A stretch of DNA of 64,000 nt from Lachnospiraceae bacterium UBA1818 (GCA_904419285.1 CAJFQZ010000004.1:1-64000), one strand, 5' to 3'; shown: positions 44,287-54,182, numbered from the stretch's first letter. Notes: a model not told the origin generated them from the letters alone. Translations and numbers: made by a program.

Positions 44287-46113
44287 ATGTGTGGTATTGT
44301 AGGTTATGTTGGAGAAAAGCAGGCGGCCCCGATCCTTCTTGACGGTCTTTCCAAATTGGAATACAGAGGGTACGATTCTGCAGGGATCGCTGTATTTGAC
44401 GGTGAGAAGATCAATATGACGAAGTCAAAGGGGCGCCTTAAGGTACTGGAGGAGCTCACCCATGACGGTGCTACCATGCCGGGAGTACTGGGAATCGGGC
44501 ATACAAGATGGGCAACTCATGGGGAACCGTCAGATATTAACGCGCATCCCCATCTGAACAAGGATGGCAGCATTGCCGTCGTGCATAACGGTATCATAGA
44601 AAACTATCTGAAACTGAAGAAAAAGCTGACAAATAAAGGGTATGAGTTCATTTCCGATACAGATACAGAGGTTATCGCCCATCTTCTTGATTACTACTAT
44701 GACGGGAATCCTCTTCGTGCGATCACTAAGGTCATGCACCGTATGGAGGGGTCATATGCGCTGGGAATTATTTTCAAAGATTTTCCGGATGAACTGTACG
44801 CGGTGCGCAAGGACAGTCCTCTGATCGTAGGGCATACGGAGACCGGAAGCATCATCGCATCAGATGTTCCGGCTGTCCTGAAGTATACACGCGATGTTTA
44901 TTTTATCGAGAATGAAGAGATCGTGCGCATGGAGAAAGACTCGATGGAGTTTTTCAATGTTGATGAAGAGCAGATCGAGAAAGAATCTGTCCATATTGAC
45001 TGGGATGTGGACGCAGCGGAAAAAGGCGGATATGAGCATTTCATGCTCAAGGAGATGTATGAACAGCCGAAAGCGATCACAGATACATTTTCTCCCCGCA
45101 TTAAGGGAAATGATATTGTGATCGAAGAGCTGAATATGACTGATGACGATATCCGGGCAGTCAAAAAACTGATGATCGTTGCCTGCGGATCAGCCTATCA
45201 TGCCGGTGTGACCGGTAAGTATGTGTTTGAGGGCATGGCGAGGATCCCGGTGGAAGTGGATCTGGCCAGCGAGTTCAGATACCGTGACCCCATCCTTGAG
45301 GAGGGGACTCTCGTGATCGTGATCAGCCAGTCAGGGGAGACTGCTGATTCACTTGCGGCGCTCAGAGAATCTCAGGAGAAAGGCGCCAAGGTGCTTGGCA
45401 TCGTAAATGTAGTGGGGAGTTCCATTGCCCGGGAGGCAGATAATGTGATGTATACCTGGGCAGGGCCGGAGATCGCAGTGGCGACTACAAAGGCGTACTC
45501 CTGCCAGCTTATCGCACTGTATCTTCTTGCCATCAAATTTGCAAAGGTAAGAGGAAAGATTACGGATGCAGAGGTGAAAAACTATATCGAAGACCTGAAG
45601 AGGCTTCCGGATCAGGTTGAGCTCCTTCTGAATAACAAGAACAGGATCCAGAAATTTGCAAACCGTTACCTTGCGGCAAAGGATGTGTTCTTTATCGGAA
45701 GAGGGATCGATTATGCGATTTCCCTGGAAGGCTCGCTCAAGCTGAAGGAGATCTCCTATATCCATTCTGAGGCGTATGCGGCGGGAGAGCTGAAGCACGG
45801 TACCATCTCGCTGATCGAGGATGGGACGCTTGTGACTGCTGTGCTCACTCAGGATGATCTGTTTAAGAAGATGATAAGCAATATCGTTGAGGTACGCACA
45901 AGAGGAGCTTTCGTGCTCGCTGTGACAACGGAGGGCAATGATGAGGTTAAGAAAGCAGCAGATTATGTGATCTATATCCCGAGGACAAACAAGTATTTCA
46001 CAAACTCACTTGCGATCATTCCGCTGCAGCTTTTCGGATATTATATTTCTGTTGGAAGAGGCTGCGATGTAGATAAACCGCGAAATCTTGCAAAATCGGT
46101 GACTGTAGAGTAA
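44287..46113 (+). CDS. glmS: glutamine-fructose-6-phosphate aminotransferase (isomerising)
   Basis: Makes glucosamine-6-phosphate from fructose-6-phosphate and glutamine, the first committed step to UDP-GlcNAc and so to peptidoglycan and the polymer made here. 608 residues, full length. N-terminal nucleophile Cys2 (MCGIVGYVG) of the class II amidotransferase domain, GHTRWATHGEP, then two SIS domains (ACGSAYHAGV, VISQSGETADSLAAL, GRGIDYAISLEGSLKLKEIS) and the C-terminal DKPRNLAKSVTVE. No space for a glmS ribozyme is present upstream; only 94 bp separate it from the previous gene, mostly a terminator. Confidence 0.98.
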   Translation: MCGIVGYVGEKQAAPILLDGLSKLEYRGYDSAGIAVFDGEKINMTKSKGRLKVLEELTHDGATMPGVLGIGHTRWATHGEPSDINAHPHLNKDGSIAVVHNGIIENYLKLKKKLTNKGYEFISDTDTEVIAHLLDYYYDGNPLRAITKVMHRMEGSYALGIIFKDFPDELYAVRKDSPLIVGHTETGSIIASDVPAVLKYTRDVYFIENEEIVRMEKDSMEFFNVDEEQIEKESVHIDWDVDAAEKGGYEHFMLKEMYEQPKAITDTFSPRIKGNDIVIEELNMTDDDIRAVKKLMIVACGSAYHAGVTGKYVFEGMARIPVEVDLASEFRYRDPILEEGTLVIVISQSGETADSLAALRESQEKGAKVLGIVNVVGSSIAREADNVMYTWAGPEIAVATTKAYSCQLIALYLLAIKFAKVRGKITDAEVKNYIEDLKRLPDQVELLLNNKNRIQKFANRYLAAKDVFFIGRGIDYAISLEGSLKLKEISYIHSEAYAAGELKHGTISLIEDGTLVTAVLTQDDLFKKMISNIVEVRTRGAFVLAVTTEGNDEVKKAADYVIYIPRTNKYFTNSLAIIPLQLFGYYISVGRGCDVDKPRNLAKSVTVE

Positions 46114-46212
46114 AAACATGAAAGATTAATCGAATGAACACAATTTCATCACAATACATCAGTATTATTATACTCGTGAAGATGAAATACAGGAGAGGAC
46201 GGGTAATCTTTT

Positions 46213-47544
<1,332 letters not shown>

Positions 47545-47580
47545 CATACCCAGATATACATGATAAGATGAAAACTGATG

Positions 47581-47645
47581 AAAAGCCATGAACAGATGCG
47601 CGGGCAGGACAGGAGTCCTGTCCGCACTCTGTTTATGGCTTTTTT
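47581..47645. terminator. long hairpin terminator between htrA-like and cotJC (convergent)
   Basis: AAAAGCCATGAACAGA (47581-47596) pairs with TCTGTTTATGGCTTTT (47628-47643) with one G-U pair, enclosing a GCAGGAC/GTCCTG inner stem. A and T runs on both sides mean it can stop transcription from either direction. Confidence 0.85.
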
Positions 47646-47731
47646 CAGGATACAGTCTTTTCTGTACAGACCCAGCCCCTTTGAGTTCTTTTCGCCGGAG
47701 CCTGTGTAACTGTACCCTGCCGAAAAGGGGG

Positions 47732-48328
47732 CTATTTGTCGAATTCGGGGTTAAATGCATAGAAATTACGGCTGTCAAGCTTTTCCTGCACGAGCCGGAG
47801 GCTTTCGCCGAATCTCTGGTAGTGGACGATCTCCCGCTGCCGCAGGAAGCGGATCGGATCACAGACCTCAGGATCTTTTACGAGCCGGAGGATATTATCG
47901 TAGGTTGTGCGGGCCTTCTGCTCAGCGGCAAGGTCCTCGTGGAGATCCGTGATCGGATCGCCTTTTGACTGAAATACGGTAGCGGTCCAGGGCATGCCGC
48001 TGGCAGCCTGCGGCCAGAGAGCAAGGGTATGGTCCACGTAGTAGGGTGCAAATCCGGATTTTTCAATCTCTTCCGGAGAAAGATCTTTTGTAAGCTGGTA
48101 GACGATCGCGCAGATCATCTCCATATGAGCAAGTTCTTCTGTCCCGATATCTGTGAGTATCCCCGTTACTTCTTTGTAGGGCATGGTATATCTCTGGGAC
48201 AGATATCTCATGGAAGCGGCAAGCTCGCCGTCCGGTCCGCCAAACTGGGAGATGATGACCTGGGCAAGCTTCGGGTTAGTTTTAGTGATCTTGACCGGGT
48301 ACTGCAGTCTTTTTTCATAATTCCACAT
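47732..48328 (-). CDS. cotJC: CotJC, manganese-catalase-like spore coat protein
   Basis: A 198-residue ferritin-like protein of the Mn-catalase family, part of the spore coat in Bacilli and Clostridia. The family metal-ligand stretches are visible: GELAASMRYLSQRY, TDIGTEELAHMEMI and FLRQREIVHYQRFGESL. AAGGAGG sits about 10 nt before the ATG. It is last in cotJA-cotJB-cotJC, read leftward, and the three overlap or nearly touch. Their presence is the clearest sign that the host makes spores. Catalase activity is not certain from sequence. Confidence 0.95.
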   Translation of the reverse strand: MWNYEKRLQYPVKITKTNPKLAQVIISQFGGPDGELAASMRYLSQRYTMPYKEVTGILTDIGTEELAHMEMICAIVYQLTKDLSPEEIEKSGFAPYYVDHTLALWPQAASGMPWTATVFQSKGDPITDLHEDLAAEQKARTTYDNILRLVKDPEVCDPIRFLRQREIVHYQRFGESLRLVQEKLDSRNFYAFNPEFDK

Positions 48329-48331
48329 AGA

Positions 48332-48601
48332 TCAGCATCCTCCTTCCTGCCACGGCCACGGTTCGTTGACCCAGTTCCATCTGTCTTCACAGGAGACATC
48401 GGCTGTGTCGACCGTAAGCGGTCCGTAGTTCTCTGAATACTCCTTCAAGGCGCGGTTCCGCTGGCGGCTGTAGTCTTTGAAATAAGCCAGAGCTTCAGTG
48501 TCGCAAGGGTGTGTATCCAGATAGAGTTTTACCTCGTCGACCGCGAAGCTGACTTGATTGATGTGAGAGAGAAGCTCTCTGCGGTTCATTCGGCTGTTCA
48601 C
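48332..48601 (-). CDS. cotJB: CotJB spore coat protein
   Basis: An 89-residue CotJB-family protein (RRELLSHINQVSFAVDEV, LYLDTHPCD, YSRQRNRALKEYSENYGPLT, WNWVNEPWPWQEG). The start is GTG at 48601, with AAAGGAGG 9 nt upstream; the internal ATG four codons later lacks a well-spaced site. The GTG overlaps the cotJA stop as GTGA, indicating translational coupling. It is required with CotJC for coat assembly in Bacillus; the same is likely here. Confidence 0.92.
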   Translation of the reverse strand: MNSRMNRRELLSHINQVSFAVDEVKLYLDTHPCDTEALAYFKDYSRQRNRALKEYSENYGPLTVDTADVSCEDRWNWVNEPWPWQEGGC

Positions 48602-48933
48602 TGGCAGCGTCCTCCTTTCCCGAGAAACGGTTTGTCAAGGTCTTCAAAAATCGTACCGCGCTCAAGTGCTCTGCAGGGTTCATAGAGATTCTGCCACAGC
48701 TGCCAGGGAACATAGGCCATGGCAGGAGGCATTCCGCGAAGGGAATCACTGCGGCAGCTCCCGCAGTCATCCTGTCTGTATCTGGAAGAAGCGCTGCTCT
48801 GAGGTACGGGGACAGAGCGTCGGACGTTACCGCGGTTCCCACAGAAACCTGCGTTTCGAGCCGGCTGTGCAGTGCGGGAGACGGAATTTCCGGTCTGCCG
48901 GGCAGAACACATATTATTCTGACAATTTTGCAT
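48598..48933 (-). CDS. cotJA: CotJA spore coat protein
   Basis: About 111 residues from ATG 48933, preferred because AAGGAAA lies 8 nt upstream; an earlier in-frame ATG at 48951 has no ribosome site. The C-terminal half is the CotJA core (AMAYVPWQLWQNLYEPCRALERGTIFEDLDKPFLG). The N-terminal 60 residues are an unusual low-complexity stretch rich in Cys, Arg, Ser and Asn (CQNNMC, CGNRGNVRR, DDCGSCRS). The extension could cross-link in the coat through cysteines (inference). Confidence 0.88.
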   Translation of the reverse strand: MQNCQNNMCSARQTGNSVSRTAQPARNAGFCGNRGNVRRSVPVPQSSASSRYRQDDCGSCRSDSLRGMPPAMAYVPWQLWQNLYEPCRALERGTIFEDLDKPFLGKGGRCQ

Positions 48934-48972
48934 TTTGGATTTTCCTTTCATAATATTTTACACAATTATAGT

Positions 48973-48980
48973 ATGGAGAA
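48973..48980 (-). promoter_or_regulatory. candidate sporulation sigma-E -10 element for cotJABC
   Basis: On the minus strand CATACTAT lies about 40 nt before the cotJA start and matches the sigma-E -10 consensus CATACAHT at seven of eight positions. A -35 around GTAACATT is less clear. This is consistent with the known mother-cell control of cotJ. Confidence 0.35.
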
Positions 48981-48999
48981 AAAATAAAAAATGTTACGC

Positions 49000-49028
49000 T
49001 TTACTTTTCGGCGGAAATTATATATAAT
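49000..49028 (+). promoter_or_regulatory. sigma-A-type promoter for tRNA-Pro
   Basis: TTTACT (49000-49005), 17-bp spacer, perfect TATAAT (49023-49028), 11 nt before the tRNA 5' end. Confidence 0.75.
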
Positions 49029-49039
49029 GTATTAGTCAG

Positions 49040-49114
49040 CGGGGTATGGCTCAGTTTGGTTAGAGCGCACGGCTGGGGGCCGTGAGGTCGCAGGTTCGAA
49101 TCCTGTTACCCCGA
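49040..49114 (+). tRNA. tRNA-Pro (anticodon GGG)
   Basis: Full cloverleaf by eye: acceptor CGGGGTA/TACCCCG, D stem GCTC/GAGC, anticodon stem CACGG/CCGTG with loop CTGGGGG (anticodon GGG at 49075-49077), T stem GCAGG/CCTGT with loop TTCGAAT, discriminator A. CCA is not encoded. It has its own promoter and terminator. Confidence 0.95.
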
Positions 49115-49122
49115 TTATCCCT

Positions 49123-49172
49123 AAAAGCAATGATATGAATATGCGAGGAGGTGTATTCGTATCATTGCTTTT
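49123..49172 (+). terminator. terminator after tRNA-Pro
   Basis: AAAAGCAATGATATGAATA (49123-49141) pairs over 19 positions with TATTCGTATCATTGCTTTT (49154-49172), with one G-U pair and a 12-nt loop. Confidence 0.8.
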
Positions 49173-49202
49173 ACCGTTTCTGGCTTAAGTGCGGGCAGGG
49201 AG

Positions 49203-49231
49203 TTGTTTTTGAGGATAAAAGAGGATATAAT
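49203..49231 (+). promoter_or_regulatory. sigma-A-type promoter for asnB
   Basis: TTGTTT (49203-49208), 17-bp spacer, perfect TATAAT (49226-49231), about 37 nt before the start codon. Confidence 0.75.
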
Positions 49232-49267
49232 AATTAAGATTTGACGGAAAGAAGGAGAAATGGCTAT

Positions 49268-51148
49268 ATGTGTGGATTTGCAGGTTTTGTCGGCAGTGTG
49301 GAAGACAGAGAGCAGGTTCTTGTAAATATGATGAATACGATCATCCACAGAGGTCCTGACAGTGAGGGCAGATACGTGGATGAGGATGCAGCGCTGGGAT
49401 TTCGCCGTCTGAGCATCATTGACCTTTCCTCAGTGGGCGATCAGCCGCTCTACAACGAGGACAGGAGCATGGTCCTTGTCTTTAACGGTGAGATATACAA
49501 TTATCAGGAGCTCCGTGCAGAACTGGTGGAGGCCGGACATGTATTCGTCTCCAACACAGATTCAGAGACGCTGATCCACGGGTATGAGCAGTGGGGAGAG
49601 CATCTGCTGGACAGACTGCGCGGAATGTACGCGTTCGTGATCTGGGATACAAAGAAGAAGAAGCTGTTTGCCGCAAGAGATGTCTTCGGGATCAAGCCGC
49701 TCTATTATGCGCAGATGAACGGAACGCTGATGTTTGCCTCCGAGATCAAGGCATTTATGGAGCATCCGAAGTTTGATAAAGTGTTTAATGAGGATGCGCT
49801 GGGAAATTATCTGTCCTTCCAGTTTGTACCTACGAACGAGACCTTTTTCAAGGGAGTGTTCTGCGTACAGCCGGGACATTATCTCACCTACGAAGACGGA
49901 AAGCTTGAGATCACAAGATATTTTGAACCGAATTTTACGGGCAGCTGCAGAAAGCCGTTCAAGGAAGTTGTGGATGACGTGGAGGCTGTCATGAAAGAAT
50001 CCGTGGAAATGCATAAGATCAGCGATGTAGAGGTTGCCTCCTATCTTTCCAGCGGTGTGGATTCCAGTTATCTGACCTATCTGGGACAGGTGGACAGAAC
50101 GTTTACCGTGGGATTTGATGAAGGAAAGTACAGTGAGATCCAGGATGCGAAGGAGTTTGCGGCCAGCATCAACATGAAGAATGATGCCAAGGTGATCACT
50201 CCGGATGAATACTGGGACAAACTGTCGGATATCCAGTACTATATGGATGAACCGGTCGCGGATCCCGCGGCTGTAGCCCTGTATTTCCTGAGTGCGGAGG
50301 CGTCGAAGAAAGTGAAAGTCGTTCTTTCCGGAGAGGGATCGGACGAGCTGTTCGGCGGATACAATATTTACTGTGAGCCTCTGGAGCATACGTCCTTTAA
50401 CAAGATACCGATGGGGATCCGCCGCATCCTCGGAAAGTTTGCAGAGTACTGTCTTCCCCGCGGCATGAAGGGAAGGGGATTCCTGATGCGCCATGGCAAG
50501 ACGCTGGAAGAGAGATATTTTGCCAATGCAACGAATATCTTTACCGAGCGGGAAGCGAATAAGATACTGAAGAAGGGCTGCACTCCGGGCATACAGAAAG
50601 TGACGCGGCCGCTCTATGACAGAGTGAAGGGAAAAGATCCGGTGACCAAGATGCAGTACGTAGATCTTCATCTCTGGCTGGTCCACGATATCCTGATGAA
50701 GGGGGATAAGATGGGAATGGCCAATTCACTGGAGGTGCGCGTCCCGTTCCTTGACAAGAAGGTGCTGGAGCTTGCAGAGACGCTTCCGCTGAAGTATAAA
50801 GTGCGGGCGCCGAAGACCAAGGTCGCGCTCAGAGCAGCGGCGGAGCGTAATATCCGGAGAAAGACGGCGGAAAAGAAGAAGCTCGGCTTCCCGATCCCGA
50901 TCCGTGTCTGGCTGAAAGAGGATAAGTATTACAGTAAGGTCAGGGAGATGTTCCAGTCTGATGCGGCAAAGCGCTTTTTCCGCACGGACCTTCTCCTGAA
51001 GATGCTGGATGATCATAAAAACGGAAAGAATGTGAATGAAAAGACGGACAACAGCCGTAAGATCTGGACGGTATACGTATTCCTTGTTTGGTATGACCGG
51101 TTCTTTGAGCACGGCAAGCCGATCCATCCGGCTATGAATGCAAGATAG
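49268..51148 (+). CDS. asnB: AsnB-family glutamine-hydrolysing amidotransferase
   Basis: Class II glutamine amidotransferase plus ATP-pyrophosphatase synthetase domain, 626 residues. ATG 49268 exposes the catalytic Cys2 (MCGFAGFVG) and follows AAGGAG; the frame is open upstream to 49241 without homology. The synthetase motif SSGVDSSYL is near residue 262 and SGEGSDELFGGY near 355. It normally makes asparagine, but some Gram-positive AsnB homologues amidate the diaminopimelate of peptidoglycan. A SEDS-family gene begins 10 bp downstream, so the second role is plausible here but unproved. Confidence 0.93.
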   Translation: MCGFAGFVGSVEDREQVLVNMMNTIIHRGPDSEGRYVDEDAALGFRRLSIIDLSSVGDQPLYNEDRSMVLVFNGEIYNYQELRAELVEAGHVFVSNTDSETLIHGYEQWGEHLLDRLRGMYAFVIWDTKKKKLFAARDVFGIKPLYYAQMNGTLMFASEIKAFMEHPKFDKVFNEDALGNYLSFQFVPTNETFFKGVFCVQPGHYLTYEDGKLEITRYFEPNFTGSCRKPFKEVVDDVEAVMKESVEMHKISDVEVASYLSSGVDSSYLTYLGQVDRTFTVGFDEGKYSEIQDAKEFAASINMKNDAKVITPDEYWDKLSDIQYYMDEPVADPAAVALYFLSAEASKKVKVVLSGEGSDELFGGYNIYCEPLEHTSFNKIPMGIRRILGKFAEYCLPRGMKGRGFLMRHGKTLEERYFANATNIFTEREANKILKKGCTPGIQKVTRPLYDRVKGKDPVTKMQYVDLHLWLVHDILMKGDKMGMANSLEVRVPFLDKKVLELAETLPLKYKVRAPKTKVALRAAAERNIRRKTAEKKKLGFPIPIRVWLKEDKYYSKVREMFQSDAAKRFFRTDLLLKMLDDHKNGKNVNEKTDNSRKIWTVYVFLVWYDRFFEHGKPIHPAMNAR

Positions 51149-51158
51149 GTGATGATAT

Positions 51159-52664
51159 ATGAGAAGCAGAACTGTACAGCCGGTCAGACGGCGTGGACAG
51201 AAGAATAGTGGAAGGGACAGGAGACGGCGCAGGAGCAGCCTTGGCGATACACAGCCCCTTCGTCCGGTGAATCCGTCCGCGGGCAGGAGAGTGAGCGGAG
51301 ACACAGAGCCCATGCCGGTCATCAGGCAGTATTCGGGAGGCTATGCCGGGGAAGGGCAGTATGGCGGCCGCGGGCAGGAGAGCGGCCGCTCAGACCGGGG
51401 CAGATATCAGCGGATGATGGAACAGAGGCGCCGGGTGGTGCGGACACCCAGACCGCAGGCGGCCCGCTCCGCGGCACGGCGCCGTCCTCAGCCGTCGGCG
51501 CTGAGCTCTGTCATACACAGGCTGAGGCACGGAACACAGATGAAGGAGCAGTACTTTGACTTCGACCTTCTCCTTATTGTTGTCTTTCTCATGTGCTTCG
51601 GGCTGGTCATGCTGTACAGTACAAGCGCTTACAGCGCACAGCTGGATTTCGACAATGACATGTACTATTTTTCGAAGCAGGCGCTGATCGGCCTGGCGGG
51701 TATCGTCGTTATGATCGCGGTGTCAAAGATTGATTATCATCTCTATGGCGCTTTCGCCGGGGAGATATTTGTCTTTTCCCTGTTTATGATGGCGCTGGTG
51801 AAATCGCCTCTGGGAGTGACGGCGAACGGAGCCAGAAGATGGATCCAGCTTCCCGGAAATCTGACGCTGCAGCCGGCGGAGATCACGAAGATCGCCGTGA
51901 TCCTGTTTATTGCCTATGAGCTGTGCAGGCTGGGAAAGAAGGCGTCCTCCGTGGGAGGAATCATAAGAGTCTTTGTGTTTGGCGCGATCGCGGCAGGAGG
52001 CGTCCTGTTCCTGACAGATAACTTGAGCACAGCGATCATTGTGATGGCGATCACGTGTGTGCTGATCTTTGTGATCCATCCCAAAACAAAGCCGTTTCTT
52101 GTTTCCCTGGGAATTGTGGCCGCGGCAGCAGGAGTGGTGATCGCAATCCTCTCAGTGACAGCGGCGAACAGCGATAATTTCAGGCTTCAGAGGATCATTT
52201 CCTGGCTGAACCCGGAGGCAAGCGCGGACAGCGGAAGTTTCCAGGTCATGCAGGGGCTGTATGCGATCGGCTCCGGAGGCTTTTTCGGGAAGGGACTCGG
52301 AAGCAGCACCCAGAAGCTGGGAATCCTTCCGGAGGCGCAGAATGACTGGATCCTTGTCATTATCTGTGAGGAACTCGGCGTGTTTGGCGTTCTGGTGATC
52401 CTGTGCCTGTTCGGTTTCCTGCTGTACCGGCTGATGTTCATTGCGCAGAACGCGCCGGATCTGTACGGATCACTGATTGCGACCGGTATTTTTGTACATA
52501 TCGCTCTTCAGGTCATCCTGAACATTGCGGTTGTCACCGGAATCCTTCCGTCAACGGGAATCATCCTGCCATTCATCAGTTACGGAGGAACGGCGGTCCT
52601 GTTCCTTATGGCTGAGATGGGGATCGCGCTCGGAATATCGAGAAGGATCAAGCTGGAGGGATAA
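51159..52664 (+). CDS. SEDS-family protein (FtsW/RodA/SpoVE) with Arg-rich extension
   Basis: Lipid-II glycan polymerase-type protein, 501 residues. The first ~130 are unusual: highly Arg-rich, cytoplasmic and probably disordered (RRRGQKNSGRDRRRRRSS). The remainder has about 10 transmembrane helices with SEDS motifs: VMLYSTSAYSA, WIQLPGNLTLQPAEITKIA, LYAIGSGGFFGKGLGSSTQK, LPEAQNDWILVIICEELG and LPFISYGGTAVLF. A shorter FtsW-like protein at 62684 lies inside the dcw cluster, so this copy may serve elongation or sporulation. It forms an operon with asnB (10-bp gap) and ends in a strong terminator. Confidence 0.92.
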   Translation: MRSRTVQPVRRRGQKNSGRDRRRRRSSLGDTQPLRPVNPSAGRRVSGDTEPMPVIRQYSGGYAGEGQYGGRGQESGRSDRGRYQRMMEQRRRVVRTPRPQAARSAARRRPQPSALSSVIHRLRHGTQMKEQYFDFDLLLIVVFLMCFGLVMLYSTSAYSAQLDFDNDMYYFSKQALIGLAGIVVMIAVSKIDYHLYGAFAGEIFVFSLFMMALVKSPLGVTANGARRWIQLPGNLTLQPAEITKIAVILFIAYELCRLGKKASSVGGIIRVFVFGAIAAGGVLFLTDNLSTAIIVMAITCVLIFVIHPKTKPFLVSLGIVAAAAGVVIAILSVTAANSDNFRLQRIISWLNPEASADSGSFQVMQGLYAIGSGGFFGKGLGSSTQKLGILPEAQNDWILVIICEELGVFGVLVILCLFGFLLYRLMFIAQNAPDLYGSLIATGIFVHIALQVILNIAVVTGILPSTGIILPFISYGGTAVLFLMAEMGIALGISRRIKLEG

Positions 52665-52693
52665 AGAGCCGGATGAGGATCCGGGAAAATCAT

Positions 52694-52746
52694 ATACAGG
52701 GGAAGAAAGATGTATGAAACAGATCTTTCTTCCCCTGTATTTTATT
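52694..52746 (+). terminator. strong terminator after the asnB/SEDS operon
   Basis: ATACAGGGGAAGAAAGAT (52694-52711) pairs perfectly over 18 positions with ATCTTTCTTCCCCTGTAT (52723-52740), followed by TTTATTTG. Confidence 0.9.
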
Positions 52747-52892
52747 TGACTTGTTCAGGATCATTCAATTCTGTCCGGAAGATGAAAAAAGGACTTCCCA
52801 AGCGGATCAAAGTGTGATATATTCATATGTTGTATTTAAAACTACATGTAATGGAAAAACAAAATGCAATTTGTGGTTCGGGAGGATATGTT

Positions 52893-53732
52893 ATGGATTA
52901 TAGAATCATTGTTGACAGCTGCGGCGAGCTTACAGAAGAGATGAAGGAGAGCGGGATATACGAGACAGCGCCGCTGAGCATGGAAGTGGGCGGTGTCACT
53001 GTGATTGATGATGAGACTTTTGATCAGGCGGATTTCCTCAGGCGTGCTGCGGCCAGTCCGGAATGTCCGAAATCATCCTGCCCGTCCCCGGAAAAATATA
53101 TGGAACTGTACTGCTGCAGTGCAGAACGGGTATATGCAGTAACACTTTCTTCCGAGCTGAGCGGCTCGTATAACAGTGCTGAACTGGGAAAGAAACTGTA
53201 TGAGGAGGAACACGGCGACAAGAAGATCTATGTATTTAATTCCAGATCCGCATCGGTGGGAGAGACGCTGATCGCCATGAAGATCCGCGAATGTGAAGAG
53301 AAGGGGATGTCTTTTGAGGAGGTCGTTTCGACAGTTGAGTCCTATATTGAAGGGCAGCACACGTATTTTGTCCTTGAGAATCTTGACACGCTCCGCAAGA
53401 ACGGTCGCCTTACAGGAATCAAGTCCTTTGTGGCGAGCGCTCTGAACATCAAGCCGGTCATGGGTTCCACTCCGAAAGGGACGATCTGCCAGCTGGGACA
53501 GGCGCGGGGAGTGAAGCGCGCGCTTGTCAAGATGGCTGACTGCATCCAGAAAGATGCGGTAGATCCGTCGCAGAAAGTTCTCGCTGTCGCCCACTGCAAC
53601 TGTCCGGAACGGGCAAAAGAGGTGAAAGACCTCCTTCTGGAGCGGTTGAAGGTGAAGTCCAGTTTTATTGTGGATACCGCGGGGATCAGCACGATGTATG
53701 CGAATGACGGCGGGATAATTGTTGTATTATAG
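52893..53732 (+). CDS. DegV-family fatty-acid-binding protein
   Basis: A 279-residue DegV protein; members bind a fatty acid and can supply it to a fatty-acid kinase. ATG 52893 is preferred, with GGGAGG 8 nt upstream; the frame is open to 52827 without support. Motifs: YRIIVDSCGELTEEMKE, SCPSPEKYMELY, TLSSELSGSYNSA, IYVFNSRSASVGETLIAMKI, NLDTLRKNGRLTG, SALNIKPVM and VDTAGISTMYANDGGI. Monocistronic. The upstream 228-bp region holds the previous terminator and no convincing promoter. Confidence 0.92.
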   Translation: MDYRIIVDSCGELTEEMKESGIYETAPLSMEVGGVTVIDDETFDQADFLRRAAASPECPKSSCPSPEKYMELYCCSAERVYAVTLSSELSGSYNSAELGKKLYEEEHGDKKIYVFNSRSASVGETLIAMKIRECEEKGMSFEEVVSTVESYIEGQHTYFVLENLDTLRKNGRLTGIKSFVASALNIKPVMGSTPKGTICQLGQARGVKRALVKMADCIQKDAVDPSQKVLAVAHCNCPERAKEVKDLLLERLKVKSSFIVDTAGISTMYANDGGIIVVL

Positions 53733-53750
53733 CTGATTTTGTGTTAAAAT
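53722..53750 (+). promoter_or_regulatory. sigma-A-type promoter for the 78-residue membrane protein gene
   Basis: TTGTAT (53722-53727), 17-bp spacer, TAAAAT (53745-53750), overlapping the degV stop codon. Confidence 0.6.
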
Positions 53751-53787
53751 AGCTATAATTCAGCGTGACGGAAGGAGTAACGGCAAA

Positions 53788-54024
53788 ATGAGTCAGGAAA
53801 AAGTAGACAGATATAAGAAGGAAAAGGCAAACCGGAAGCAGACCATGCGGAAAGAGCGGATGATGAGCATAGTCCGCAAGACAGTTCTCGCTGTTGTGGC
53901 GGTGGCGCTGGTTGCATGGCTTGCATATTCAGCGTATGATATCCATGAGTCGAACAAGGAGAGAGCAGTTGCAGAAGTGAACTACAGTGCGGTTACTGAT
54001 TATCTGAACAGTCTGTCCGAATAG
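53788..54024 (+). CDS. unrecognised small single-pass membrane protein
   Basis: A 78-residue protein I cannot assign. The first 29 residues are very basic with four Met, one hydrophobic helix (about 30-49: TVLAVVAVALVAWLAYSAYD) follows, and the short outside tail has no motif. GGAAGGAG precedes the ATG. It has its own promoter and a strong terminator downstream and sits just before the dcw cluster. Its form is like small division-complex proteins, but no function is claimed. Confidence 0.75.
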   Translation: MSQEKVDRYKKEKANRKQTMRKERMMSIVRKTVLAVVAVALVAWLAYSAYDIHESNKERAVAEVNYSAVTDYLNSLSE

Positions 54025-54065
54025 GAAAACACGCCTCTGCGGAGGGTGAAAACAGCGTAAACACA

Positions 54066-54110
54066 AAATATGGGGTACAAGGAATTTCCTTGTACCCCAT
54101 ATTTTTGTTT
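54066..54110 (+). terminator. strong terminator upstream of the mraZ promoter
   Basis: AAATATGGGGTACAAGGA (54066-54083) pairs perfectly over 18 positions with TCCTTGTACCCCATATTT (54087-54104), then TTGTTTT. It isolates the dcw operon from upstream transcription. Confidence 0.9.
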
Positions 54111-54182
54111 TGCCCGGAAATCCTGCAGGATTCAGTGCTTTGCGGCAGGTCTGCTGAAACATGAAAATTTCAAAAAAGGGGG

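Noticed and set aside
46146-46174. Promoter for the HtrA-like gene based on TATACT at 46169
   Set aside because: The -10 is good but no acceptable -35 lies 16-18 bp upstream, so it was not listed as a feature.
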